Source: CABMKH01 sp040797625 (GTDB taxonomy: Bacteria > Bacillota > Clostridia > Tissierellales > Tissierellaceae). Taken from it: a DNA stretch of 7,030 nt. The notes under the pieces are model-generated. The model made no database searches. It was given only the letters and a program-made list of their open reading frames with translations, and was not told the DNA's origin. Both the position numbers and the translations under genes were made by a program. Every line of letters starts with the position of its first letter. Positions within the stretch are counted from its first letter, which is position 1. The DNA is taken from contig JBQHQH010000045.1 in the NCBI GenBank assembly GCA_052067355.1, forward strand, positions 1 through 7,030. The letters are read 5' to 3'. Below are positions 1 through 6,250 of this stretch, one piece after another.

Positions 1-240
1 TTTTTTCATCCATTCTTTAACTGATTCATTAAATTCTGGAAGTTCATAAGGATAGCCAAAAGCTTCATGAGAAGCTCTCTCTCTTGCAGCTTCAGCTACT
101 GGAGCAGGCACTCTAAAGTCAGTATCAGCAATCCACATAGGTAGGACATCTTCTGCATATTGACCAGGATTGTATTTTTTACAATCAGAACCTCTACGAT
201 TTAAAAATTCATCAAAATCATGTACTAATTTTTCACTCAT
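1..240 (-). CDS. MalY/PatB-type PLP-dependent C-S lyase or aminotransferase, N-terminal part (3' end outside window)
   Basis: The 80 N-terminal residues are visible; the gene runs off the left edge of the window. They show the typical opening of the MalY/PatB group of fold-type I PLP enzymes: a DFDEFLNRRGSDC stretch (residues 8-20), then VLPMWIADTDFRVPAP (about 33-48, the family's 'PMWVADMDF' signature) and the FGYPY motif (about 61-65). Family members are cytosolic cystathionine beta-lyases or cysteine desulfhydrases, and some are aminotransferases. The PLP lysine lies beyond the window, so activity cannot be judged. The ATG is at 238-240, preceded by a good AGGAGGT ribosome binding site (247-253). 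The start lies 55 bp behind the DcuC-family permease stop with no terminator between, so the two are probably co-transcribed. The family call is fairly sure; the substrate is unknown. Confidence 0.85.
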   Translation of the reverse strand, partial: MSEKLVHDFDEFLNRRGSDCKKYNPGQYAEDVLPMWIADTDFRVPAPVAEAARERASHEAFGYPYELPEFNESVKEWMKK

Positions 241-295
241 TGTAATACCTCCTATATTTATTATAAATTTAATTAAATCAAATCTTTGCTTGTTC

Positions 296-1669
296 TTAGA
301 AGACTACGAATAATAGATATGAAACTATAATATTTACTAAGGTTCCACATACAATTGGAACTACATTTCTTTTGATTAGCTCATCAGTGTCTATCTCAGC
401 TAAACCTGCAACTGCTATTACAGCACCTGCAACTGGCGATAGAGCTCTACCAATACCAGAAGATAATTGCATAGGAACTGAAATCTGATAAGGTTCTAAT
501 CCTACTTTTGAAGCTATATCAGATACTAGTGGTCCAAAAGCAAACCAAGAAGCATTTCCACTTCCAAGAATGATTACTGCAAAGAAAGTCAATGCACTTA
601 AGGCGATTATTGATAAAAGCTGTGCACCTTTTAGGTTAGCTAACAAATTTGCTAAAATACCAATGCCACCTAATTGAATTAAACCTTCTGAAAATATTCC
701 TGCTGCAACAATCAATGTTACAATATTTGCAAAGGAATTGCCCATAGCATTAAATACAACTGAAATTGATTTTCCAACTTCTTTACCATCTTTTTTTCTA
801 AACATTTCTAGAATAAATACTACTACTAATGAAATAACACTAGCTGTAAATACATCCATCTTTAATTCTTTAAAAAATATTGCAAAAACAATTACTATTA
901 ATAATGGCAAAGCTGGTAATATTGCATATATTCCAGGTACTCCTTTACCTTTTTCTTCAACAGAAGTTATTTCAATAGGAGTATTTGCATTATTTTGTTT
1001 GTCAAGTTTCTTGAAATAAACTACCATAACGACTGCAATTGTAATAACTGCTGTTATTCCCGGTATCCATTGATAAGAAATAAAATAATCAACTACAGTC
1101 ATTCCAGCAACTTTTTCTGCTGCGAATATTACAGCACCATCGTTAGGACCCCAATCTATAGCTCCAGTAGCTAGTATAGCTGCTGCTGCGCTTATTTTGC
1201 TGATTCCAAGTCCAACTAAAATTGGATAAGCTGTAGCCATAAGTAACATACAAAGCCCTGCGTGGCTTGTAATCATCATTTTTAATATAGTACCAACTAC
1301 ATATAACATACCAAGTACTAAATAGGGGTTTCTAATTTTCATTAAAGGTTTAGTTAAAACACTTGCTAGTTTATCAGATGCGTTAATATGTGTCATAAAT
1401 GCAGCATATCCTGCAACCATCATTAGGTTTGAACCTACACCTGATAATTGAGATTTAGTAACTTTACCAACATATGCAAATATATCAAATATTATATTGC
1501 CAGTTGTGGCATCACCCATTGGGGTATAACCCCTCCATGCAGCTAGGAATAATAAAATAATAATCCCAGATGTAAAAAATGTGAACATTGGATTGTATTT
1601 CTTTAAAACAAATCTTGCAGTTATTATAACAGCTATAAAAGTGAATATGACTGCTAGAACATTTTCCAT
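296..1669 (-). CDS. dcuC: DcuC-family C4-dicarboxylate-type permease
   Basis: This is a 457-residue integral membrane protein, close to the roughly 460 residues of E. coli DcuC, with about 12 hydrophobic segments and a charged cytoplasmic loop near 220-245. DcuC-like motifs are visible in order: GYAAFMTHINASDK (87-100) followed by KPL...NPYL, IDWGPNDGAV (171-180), FANIVTLIVAAGIF (313-326), GSGNASWFAF (369-378) and GRALSPVAGAVIAVAGLA (407-424). Known DcuC proteins move succinate, fumarate or related dicarboxylates across the inner membrane. The symbol is used here at family level, because distant clostridial members may carry other anions or amino acids. The ATG at 1667-1669 has a CGGAGGT ribosome binding site (1676-1682). 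It lies in the same orientation as the MalY-like gene behind it, which suggests that the permease imports or exports a substrate or product of that enzyme. A cre-like palindrome and dyad repeats upstream suggest catabolite and LysR control. Confidence 0.82.
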   Translation of the reverse strand: MENVLAVIFTFIAVIITARFVLKKYNPMFTFFTSGIIILLFLAAWRGYTPMGDATTGNIIFDIFAYVGKVTKSQLSGVGSNLMMVAGYAAFMTHINASDKLASVLTKPLMKIRNPYLVLGMLYVVGTILKMMITSHAGLCMLLMATAYPILVGLGISKISAAAAILATGAIDWGPNDGAVIFAAEKVAGMTVVDYFISYQWIPGITAVITIAVVMVVYFKKLDKQNNANTPIEITSVEEKGKGVPGIYAILPALPLLIVIVFAIFFKELKMDVFTASVISLVVVFILEMFRKKDGKEVGKSISVVFNAMGNSFANIVTLIVAAGIFSEGLIQLGGIGILANLLANLKGAQLLSIIALSALTFFAVIILGSGNASWFAFGPLVSDIASKVGLEPYQISVPMQLSSGIGRALSPVAGAVIAVAGLAEIDTDELIKRNVVPIVCGTLVNIIVSYLLFVVF

Positions 1670-1675
1670 TTCTCA

Positions 1676-1682
1676 ACCTCCG
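1676..1682 (-). promoter_or_regulatory. Ribosome binding site of the DcuC-family permease
   Basis: On the minus strand this reads CGGAGGT, six bases before the ATG at 1667-1669. It fixes the start of the permease; the first residues MENVLAVIFTF then run straight into a membrane segment, as expected for the family. Confidence 0.75.
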
Positions 1683-1722
1683 TTTAGACCTTCTATTAAT
1701 TTTTCATAAGTCTTTTTTCGAC

Positions 1723-1736
1723 AGAAAGCGCTTTCT
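1723..1736. promoter_or_regulatory. CcpA (cre)-like operator, 14-bp perfect palindrome
   Basis: AGAAAGCGCTTTCT is a perfect palindrome. It matches the Firmicute cre consensus TGWAARCGYTWWCA at 12 of 14 positions, differing only at the two outermost bases. It lies 54 bp upstream of the permease start and covers about +2 to +15 of the promoter proposed at 1745-1773, the position from which CcpA represses by blocking polymerase. The sequence is directly visible; binding by CcpA is inferred. Confidence 0.65.
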
Positions 1737-1744
1737 AAGTATAA

Positions 1745-1773
1745 ATATTATCAATGTTAGATCCTTAAGTAAA
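1745..1773 (-). promoter_or_regulatory. Candidate sigma-A promoter of the permease/MalY-like operon
   Basis: On the minus strand a TTTACT -35 (1773-1768) is separated by 17 bp from TAATAT (1750-1745), which is preceded by TGA and so forms an extended -10. Transcription would start near 1738, right at the cre-like palindrome. Each hexamer matches the consensus at only 4 of 6 positions, so the call rests on spacing, the TG extension and the position of the operators. Confidence 0.4.
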
Positions 1774-1785
1774 ATATACAATTTT

Positions 1786-1830
1786 TATAGTACTATAGAC
1801 ATATCCTATAGTTAAAAATTCATAGGACAT
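1786..1830. repeat. Dyad-repeat cluster upstream of the permease promoter, candidate LysR operator
   Basis: Two symmetric elements are adjacent. TATAGTACTATA (1786-1797) is a perfect 12-bp palindrome. Then ATATCCTATA (1801-1810) and CATAGGACAT (1821-1830) form an inverted repeat with TCCTAT/ATAGGA cores and a 10-bp spacer. The hexamer CTATAG occurs at 1793-1798 and 1806-1811, 13 bp apart. The cluster lies just upstream of the candidate -35 of the permease, where LysR-type activators normally bind AT-rich dyads. The neighbouring LysR gene is the natural candidate regulator, but no binding is shown. Confidence 0.45.
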
Positions 1831-1919
1831 AAGAAGGTCTAGATCCCTGAGAAAAGCTAACTATTCACTACTAAATTTAGTGTCTATTATAGGTTGTTTC
1901 ATATCTAAAGTTACCAACT

Positions 1920-1984
1920 AAAAAAGTCATCACTTCCTAATATTGTATTAAGTACTAACTAAATAATCATCAGGAAGGATGACT
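1920..1984 (-). terminator. Rho-independent terminator between lysR and the permease
   Basis: On the minus strand AGTCATCCTTCCT (1984-1972) pairs with AGGAAGTGATGACT (1938-1925), 13 pairs with one bulged base, and a run of six T follows (1925-1920). The loop is long, 33 nt, and contains a TTAGTACTTAA partial palindrome. It lies 184 bp past the full-length lysR stop and ahead of the permease promoter, so it probably ends the lysR transcript. It could also act as an attenuator for readthrough into the permease. Confidence 0.7.
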
Positions 1985-2167
1985 AAAATAAGCATATTAA
2001 TCAATATAATAAATAATAATTTTTTTCATAGGGTTTGTAAAAAACTAGAAAGTGTATTTGACAAGTTTGACTTTTAAGCTAAAGAAGAAAAATTAAATAG
2101 ATAATAGCTAAACCTGCTGGTTGATATATGGCAATTATTTAACAATTAATATCAAATAAAATATAAG
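1985..2167. other. AT-rich spacer downstream of lysR, no gene seen
   Basis: This stretch between the lysR reading frame and its terminator has stop codons in all frames, no ribosome binding site with a start codon, and no structure I could recognise beyond short AT repeats. It is probably the 3' untranslated part of the lysR transcript. Confidence 0.5.
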
Positions 2168-3070
2168 TTATTTATTAATGGAATCATTAACAAACTCAAT
2201 AAATTTTTTAACTGTATCAGGAAGATACTTGCTTTTACTCCATACTAATCCAACTTGAAATTTTATTTCATTATCTAGGGATTTAACAATAATATCCGAA
2301 TTATTTTTGATTATATTTGTAGTTGGATCAGGTGTAAAACCAATTCAGTAGCCCATGGCTACCATACTATAAACTGCTGAATATTGTTCAGATTCATATG
2401 AAATATTTGGTATAATTCCATTTTTATTAAATTCTTCTATTATTCTTTTTTCACAATAAGTAGTTCCTCTTTTATACATTCCAATTTTCTCATCTTTTAA
2501 CATGTTTAAAGTTATATGTTTCTCTGATTTTAACTTGTGATTTTTATGCATTAAAATATGTATTTCTAAATCTTGCATTGGAATAACATTAAATCTAGAT
2601 TTTACATCTTTATCGATATAAGTAAATCCTACGATTACTTCCTTTTTTTCTAAACTTTTAATAACATCAATACCACCGTTCAAGGTGTGAATGTTAACAT
2701 TTATATTATTAGATATCTTTCTGAACTTTTCAATATACTCAGTCAATTGCCTTATTCCCATATTTGGTACTGAAGATAAGTCAATGGCTTTACTTGAATC
2801 TCTGCTTAAATCACAGATTTTCTTTTTTACCATATCTATTTCTCCAAGGGTCTTTTTGGCAAAATCTAATAATATTAAACCACTTTGAGTTAATGAGATT
2901 TCGCCTTTCTTTCTGTATAGTAGTATAGTACCTAATTCTTGTTCCAAATTTTGAATAGATACAGTTATTGAAGGTTGACTAACATGAAGTTTCTCAGCTG
3001 CATTTGTATAATTTCCATATTCACAAATAGCCATAAAATATTCTAATTGTCTTAATTCCATAAATATCAC
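2168..3070 (-). pseudogene. LysR-family transcriptional regulator interrupted by an in-frame TGA
   Basis: The first 241 codons give a typical LysR protein. The winged helix-turn-helix is at about residues 4-63 (MELRQLEYFMAICEYGNYTNAA, then HVSQPSITVSIQNLE), followed by a linker helix and an effector-binding domain from about 90. A TGA at 2345-2347 ends this frame inside the conserved 'VAxGxGIxxxP' stretch, after VAMGY. The same frame then reads IGFTPDP and continues for 58 sense codons to TAA at 2168-2170, giving a normal LysR length of 300. The position of the TGA is usually glycine, so a single G-to-T change of GGA explains it. The start is probably GTG (3068-3070), six bases after GGAG (3077-3080); the in-frame ATG at 3059-3061 is too far from that site. 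The truncated protein would lack the end of the effector domain. It is the likely regulator of the permease downstream. Confidence 0.85.
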
Positions 3071-3076
3071 TCATTT

Positions 3077-3080
3077 CTCC
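3077..3080 (-). promoter_or_regulatory. Shine-Dalgarno sequence that favours the GTG start of lysR
   Basis: GGAG on the minus strand lies six bases before the GTG at 3068-3070 but 15 bases before the ATG at 3059-3061. Spacing therefore favours the GTG start (MIFMELRQ), although the family usually starts at the MELRQ methionine. Confidence 0.5.
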
Positions 3081-3229
3081 ATTATTCAATCTTTTTTATA
3101 TGATGCTTGTCCCTTGTATTACTAAAAAATTGATTTTCCAATAATATAATATTAAATTTTATCACAGAAGAATGATTATTTATAGATAATTATTACATGT
3201 TGAAATAATATATTTGAAAATCTCAAAAT

Positions 3230-3270
3230 AAATAGTCTTGACTCTATAGAATACAGAATTAAGACTATTT
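3230..3270. repeat. Inverted repeat in the lysR-gntP intergenic region
   Basis: AAATAGTCTT (3230-3239) and AAGACTATTT (3261-3270) are perfect 10-bp arms, and two further pairs including a G-U could extend the stem. The 21-bp interval contains CTATAG (3244-3249), the hexamer also found twice in the dyad cluster at 1786-1830. The bases that follow are only weakly T-rich on the plus strand, so it is a poor terminator. It may be an operator, possibly for LysR autoregulation. Confidence 0.45.
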
Positions 3271-3503
3271 CCTATATCTTACATTGTATAGTTTTTAAAA
3301 TACATCGAGTCTATTAAATTTACCCCAAATAGTGTATGTAATTATATTCTGATACAAGTAAATTTATACGAACGTTGAATTTTAGGGTGATAATGTATCT
3401 AATCCTAGATGTTAACGGAAAGCTTAAATATATCAGTAGTAAATTAGGTTAATAGATGAAAATAGATTAAATAATATACTTAAGTTTTCAAGTCAAGAAA
3501 TCG

Positions 3504-3532
3504 TTGACATATATAAAATTAAGTGTTACTAT
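3504..3532 (+). promoter_or_regulatory. Sigma-A promoter of the gntP-D-TA operon
   Basis: A perfect TTGACA -35 (3504-3509), a 17-bp spacer and TACTAT (3527-3532) preceded by TGT (extended -10) form a good housekeeping promoter. Transcription should start near 3539, giving a leader of about 145 nt before the permease ATG. Confidence 0.7.
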
Positions 3533-3536
3533 ATTA

Positions 3537-3591
3537 TCAATAATTAAATCTAATTAATATATAGTCAATAATAGTTAATCTAATTAATATA
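3537..3591 (+). repeat. Tandem direct repeat at the gntP transcription start, candidate operator
   Basis: Two copies of TCAATAAT (3537-3544 and 3565-3572) are each followed by an identical 15-mer, AATCTAATTAATATA (3547-3561 and 3577-3591). The 15-mers start exactly 30 bp apart, about three helix turns, so both would face the same side of the DNA. The first copy begins at the predicted transcription start, a typical place for a repressor. The XRE-cupin regulator downstream of the operon is the obvious candidate ligand, by inference only. Confidence 0.6.
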
Positions 3592-3619
3592 ATTGGTAAA
3601 AACAACATCTTATTTATAG

Positions 3620-3628
3620 AAAGGAGGG
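3620..3628 (+). promoter_or_regulatory. Extra Shine-Dalgarno-like sequence in the gntP leader with no usual start codon
   Basis: AAAGGAGGG is a near-ideal ribosome binding site, but no ATG, GTG or TTG follows at a usable distance. The only possibility is ATT at 3635-3637, which would open a three-codon frame ending at TAG 3644-3646. It could be a standby site, a remnant of an earlier start, or part of leader control. Confidence 0.4.
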
Positions 3629-3655
3629 CAGGGAATTAAGAGATAGAATATTAAA

Positions 3656-3669
3656 ATTTTAGCTAAAAT
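3656..3669. repeat. 14-bp perfect palindrome just before the gntP ribosome binding site
   Basis: ATTTTAGCTAAAAT is a perfect palindrome ending one base before the AGGAGGG at 3671-3677. It lies in the leader, so it could be a DNA operator or contribute to RNA structure near the translation start. AT-rich palindromes of this size can also occur by chance. Confidence 0.4.
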
Positions 3670-3670
3670 A

Positions 3671-3677
3671 AGGAGGG
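3671..3677 (+). promoter_or_regulatory. Ribosome binding site of the GntP-family permease
   Basis: AGGAGGG lies eight bases before the ATG at 3686 and decides that start. Confidence 0.75.
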
Positions 3678-3685
3678 AGTGTAAA

Positions 3686-5029
3686 ATGAGTACCACAGTT
3701 GTATTAATTGCATTAGTATTAGGATTAACAGCTTTGATTTTATGTACTGTAAAGTTTAAGGTACACCCATTTTTTTCGCTGGTAATTGCATCATTAGTAT
3801 TTGGAATAGTATCAGGTATGGAATTTAATACTATTTTGGATAGTTTTACATCAGGGCTTGGGAATACGATTGCTGGAATTGGTATAATCATAGTAATAGG
3901 AACTATAACTGGAGAATTATTAGAAAAAAGCGGTGCAGCAGAATCAATGGCCCAAACCATATTAAAGATAACAGGCCCTAAACATGCAGCTTTAGGACTT
4001 GCATTAACAGGATATTTTGTTTCAATTCCTGTATTTTGTGATTCAGCATTTGTGTTATTGTCACCAATAGCAAAGAGATTGAGTAGAGATACTAAGGTAA
4101 GCATGACTACTATGGCAGTATCTTTGGCAATGGGACTACATGCAACGCATATGCTTGTACCCCCAACTCCAGGACCATTAGCAGTATCAGGCATATTGAA
4201 TGCAAACTTAGGTACAGTAATTGCTCTTGGTGCACTAGTATCTATTCCAGTTACTTTAGTAGGGTATTTTATAGCTGTAAAAGTAGGAAAAAAACATTAT
4301 TTTTTACCAGAAGAACTAGAAGAGATATTAGTAGAGAATCATAGATTACCATCACCACTTATGTCATTTGGACCGATTGTAGTTCCTATAATTTTAATGA
4401 TTTTACAGACCATAGCTTCAATGATAGGTGATGGAGATGGAAATACACTAATCTTTATTATTAATATAATTGGTCAGCCAATTGTAGCTTTGATGATAGG
4501 GTTAGTACTGGCATTAATTACTTATTTAAAAGTTCATCCAAAAGATTATCAAGTATGGTCATTTGAAGGAGCTTTTGGTGATGCAATGAAGACTGCAGGA
4601 CAAATAGCATTAATAGTTGGAGCTGGTGGAGCCTTTGGAGCTATTCTTCAAAAATCTCCATTAAATGAGATATTAGTAAATACTTTTTCAGGAATGAATA
4701 TTGGTATTTTAGCTCCATTTTTAATAGGTGCAATATTTAGAACAGCAATAGGCTCTGGAACTGTAGCGATGGTTACAGCTGCAACTATGCTAGCACAAGT
4801 TCTTGAACCTTTAGGAATGACAAGCCCTATAGGAAGAGTAATAGCAATGCTTGCCTGTGCTGCTGGAGGATTTATGGTGTTCCATGGTAATGATGACTTT
4901 TTCTGGGTGGTAACATCTACATCTGGAATGGATACAGAAACAGCATATAAGACAATACCATTAGGTAGTATAGCACAATCTTTCACAGCATTAGCGATTG
5001 TATTTGCACTATATGTAGTATTATTATAG
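3686..5029 (+). CDS. GntP-family permease (gluconate, hydroxy acid or D-serine type symporter)
   Basis: This 447-residue membrane protein has the length and layout of the gluconate:H+ symporter family, with about 12 hydrophobic segments. Family signatures in order are SGLGNTIAGIG (56-66), GELLEKSGAAESMA (76-89), the strongly conserved PVFCDSAFVLLSP (115-127), HATHMLVPPTPGP (152-164), GAGGAFGAILQ (312-322), GSGTVAMVTAA (356-366) and HGNDDFFW (400-407). The family includes gluconate carriers and DsdX, the D-serine carrier. Its partner here is a D-threonine aldolase/D-serine dehydratase-type enzyme starting 14 bp downstream, so a D-hydroxy amino acid such as D-serine, D-threonine or 3-hydroxyaspartate is a better guess than gluconate. 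No sugar-acid kinase is present to support gluconate use. The ATG is set by the ribosome binding site at 3671-3677; the stop is TAG. The family is sure, the substrate is inferred. Confidence 0.9.
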   Translation: MSTTVVLIALVLGLTALILCTVKFKVHPFFSLVIASLVFGIVSGMEFNTILDSFTSGLGNTIAGIGIIIVIGTITGELLEKSGAAESMAQTILKITGPKHAALGLALTGYFVSIPVFCDSAFVLLSPIAKRLSRDTKVSMTTMAVSLAMGLHATHMLVPPTPGPLAVSGILNANLGTVIALGALVSIPVTLVGYFIAVKVGKKHYFLPEELEEILVENHRLPSPLMSFGPIVVPIILMILQTIASMIGDGDGNTLIFIINIIGQPIVALMIGLVLALITYLKVHPKDYQVWSFEGAFGDAMKTAGQIALIVGAGGAFGAILQKSPLNEILVNTFSGMNIGILAPFLIGAIFRTAIGSGTVAMVTAATMLAQVLEPLGMTSPIGRVIAMLACAAGGFMVFHGNDDFFWVVTSTSGMDTETAYKTIPLGSIAQSFTALAIVFALYVVLL

Positions 5030-5043
5030 AGGGGGAACAAAGA

Positions 5044-6171
5044 ATGAAAATAAATGAATTAAGTACACCAAGTTTTTTAGTTGATCTAGATCAAATGGAT
5101 AAAAATATTAAATCCATACAAAAGTTATGTGATGACAATGGAAAAGAATTATGGCCTATGGTTAAAACACATAAGAGTACTCAAATAGCTAAAATGCAAA
5201 TAGATGCAGGAGCTAAAGGATTTCTAGTTGGGACATTAGATGAGGCTGAAACATTGGCCAAAGAAGGAGTAAAGAGGATTGCCTATGCATATCCTGTAGC
5301 AGGCGATCAAAACCTAAATAGAGTTATTGAAATAAATAAAAATACAGAATTATATATTAGTATTGATTGTAAAGAACAATTAAAAGCTTTAGATGATAAG
5401 TTAGAAGAAAATCATATGAAGATAAAGGCATTGATAATAATAGATTCTGGCTTAGGTAGATTTGGAATTCAACCAGAAGATGTGGCTGAACTTGCAAAAG
5501 AAGTTGCAAAGTATAAAAACATTGAATTAGCAGGTATTAGCACACATCCTGGACATGTATATTCATCACAGAATATGGAAGATGTAAAAAAATATGCAGA
5601 GCAAGAAGTAACTGCAATAAAAACAGCAAAGAGCAAACTAATTGAAGCAGGATATAAAGTAGACATGGCTGCTACTGGTTCTACACCTACTATGTTTTTT
5701 GCAGCTAAGGATGAAGATATTACTGTATTGAGACCAGGAAACTATACATTCTTTGATAATATCCAAATGTCTATAGGATTAGTAAAAGAAGAAGATTGTG
5801 CTTTAACAGTATTAGCAACTGTAGTATCACATCCTAAAGAAGATCTATTTTTAATCGATGCAGGAAGTAAATGTTTTGGATTAGATAAAGGTGCTCACGG
5901 TATATCCTTGATGAAGGGCTATGGATATATAAAGGGACATCCAGAGTTAGTAGTATCAGACTTATCAGAAGAGGTAGCCAAGATAAAGGTGGAAGGTAAG
6001 ACCGATATTAAAATTGGTGATAAGATAAGGATTATTCCAAATCATGCATGTTCATCTGCAAACTTTACAAATTATTTAATTGGCCATAAGGGAGATGAAA
6101 TAGAGGAAGTAATTCACATTGATATGCGTGGAGGAAGTGTTAGAAAACCTCCAATAGTTGAAAAAAAATAA
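5044..6171 (+). CDS. D-threonine aldolase/D-serine dehydratase family PLP enzyme (D-TA family, alanine-racemase fold)
   Basis: This 375-residue cytosolic protein matches the fold-type III PLP enzymes of the D-TA group. The N-terminal TIM barrel opens with TPSFLVDLDQMDKNI (8-22). The PLP lysine is expected at K41 in PMVKTHKS, the family's 'RPHxKTHK' motif. IDSGLGRFG (133-141), STHPGHVY (166-173), ATGSTPT (210-216) and LRPGNYTFFD (229-238) line the cofactor pocket. The C-terminal beta domain has the metal-binding pair H334-x-C336 in PNHACSS, as in metal-dependent D-threonine aldolase and eukaryotic-type D-serine dehydratase. Possible reactions are cleavage of D-threonine to glycine and acetaldehyde, dehydration of D-serine to pyruvate, or cleavage of 3-hydroxyaspartate; sequence alone does not decide. 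It starts 14 bp after the permease stop with AGGGGG at 5030-5035, so the two form one operon. No key residue is missing. Confidence 0.88.
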   Translation: MKINELSTPSFLVDLDQMDKNIKSIQKLCDDNGKELWPMVKTHKSTQIAKMQIDAGAKGFLVGTLDEAETLAKEGVKRIAYAYPVAGDQNLNRVIEINKNTELYISIDCKEQLKALDDKLEENHMKIKALIIIDSGLGRFGIQPEDVAELAKEVAKYKNIELAGISTHPGHVYSSQNMEDVKKYAEQEVTAIKTAKSKLIEAGYKVDMAATGSTPTMFFAAKDEDITVLRPGNYTFFDNIQMSIGLVKEEDCALTVLATVVSHPKEDLFLIDAGSKCFGLDKGAHGISLMKGYGYIKGHPELVVSDLSEEVAKIKVEGKTDIKIGDKIRIIPNHACSSANFTNYLIGHKGDEIEEVIHIDMRGGSVRKPPIVEKK

Positions 6172-6187
6172 TTTAGGATTAAAGGAT

Positions 6188-6245
6188 AAATGCTCTTTCC
6201 TAGTAATAAAGTCTATTTTTAATATATTACTAGGAGAGAGCATTT
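6188..6245. terminator. Bidirectional terminator between the D-TA operon and the XRE-cupin gene
   Basis: Two 21-base arms (6188-6208 and 6225-6245) are complementary at all positions but one, which is a G-U in one orientation. They enclose a 16-base loop. Key parts are ATGCTCTTTCCTAGTAATA on the left and TATTACTAGGAGAGAGCAT on the right. The plus-strand stem is followed by TTAATTTT. It lies 17 bp after the D-TA stop and 5 bp past the end of the XRE-cupin gene, the usual place for a shared terminator of convergent genes. Confidence 0.88.
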
Positions 6246-6250
6246 TAATT

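Larger units (their letters stand above)
3071..3503. other. Divergent intergenic region, no gene seen
   Basis: This is the part of the 615-bp lysR-gntP intergenic region upstream of the gntP promoter. It is very AT-rich, with stops in all frames and no start codon with a ribosome binding site. The lysR promoter should lie near its left end; TTGGAA with TACAAG 17 bp away on the minus strand is a weak candidate. Apart from the inverted repeat at 3230-3270 I see no recognised riboswitch or RNA motif. Confidence 0.5.

Noticed and set aside
738..1019. Plus-strand open frame of 93 codons
   Set aside because: It lies wholly antisense within the DcuC-family permease, has no ribosome binding site and resembles no family.
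2345..2347. Selenocysteine or a glycine-UGA genetic code as the reason for the LysR stop
   Set aside because: No selenocysteine role is known at this LysR position, and no other gene in the window has an internal TGA while GGA and GGT glycine codons are common; a nonsense change is simpler.
2691..2888. Plus-strand open frame of 65 codons
   Set aside because: It is antisense to the LysR gene, with no start signal or recognisable sequence.
3300..3500. A riboswitch or T-box upstream of gntP
   Set aside because: No recognised conserved core was found, and most of this stretch lies upstream of the predicted transcription start.
3610..4194. Minus-strand open frame of 194 codons over the gntP start
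   Set aside because: It is antisense to the clear GntP N-terminal region and promoter leader; its composition is that expected of the opposite strand of a membrane protein gene.
4460..4474. 15-base match (ATTAATATAATTGGT) to the second gntP promoter repeat (3583-3597)
   Set aside because: It falls inside codons of the permease membrane segment IINIIG; at this AT content one such match in 7 kb is not surprising.
4648..5040. Minus-strand open frame of 130 codons
   Set aside because: It is antisense to the conserved C-terminal part of the GntP permease, with no supporting start signal.
5469..5666. Minus-strand open frame of 65 codons
   Set aside because: It is antisense to the D-TA enzyme barrel, with no start signal.
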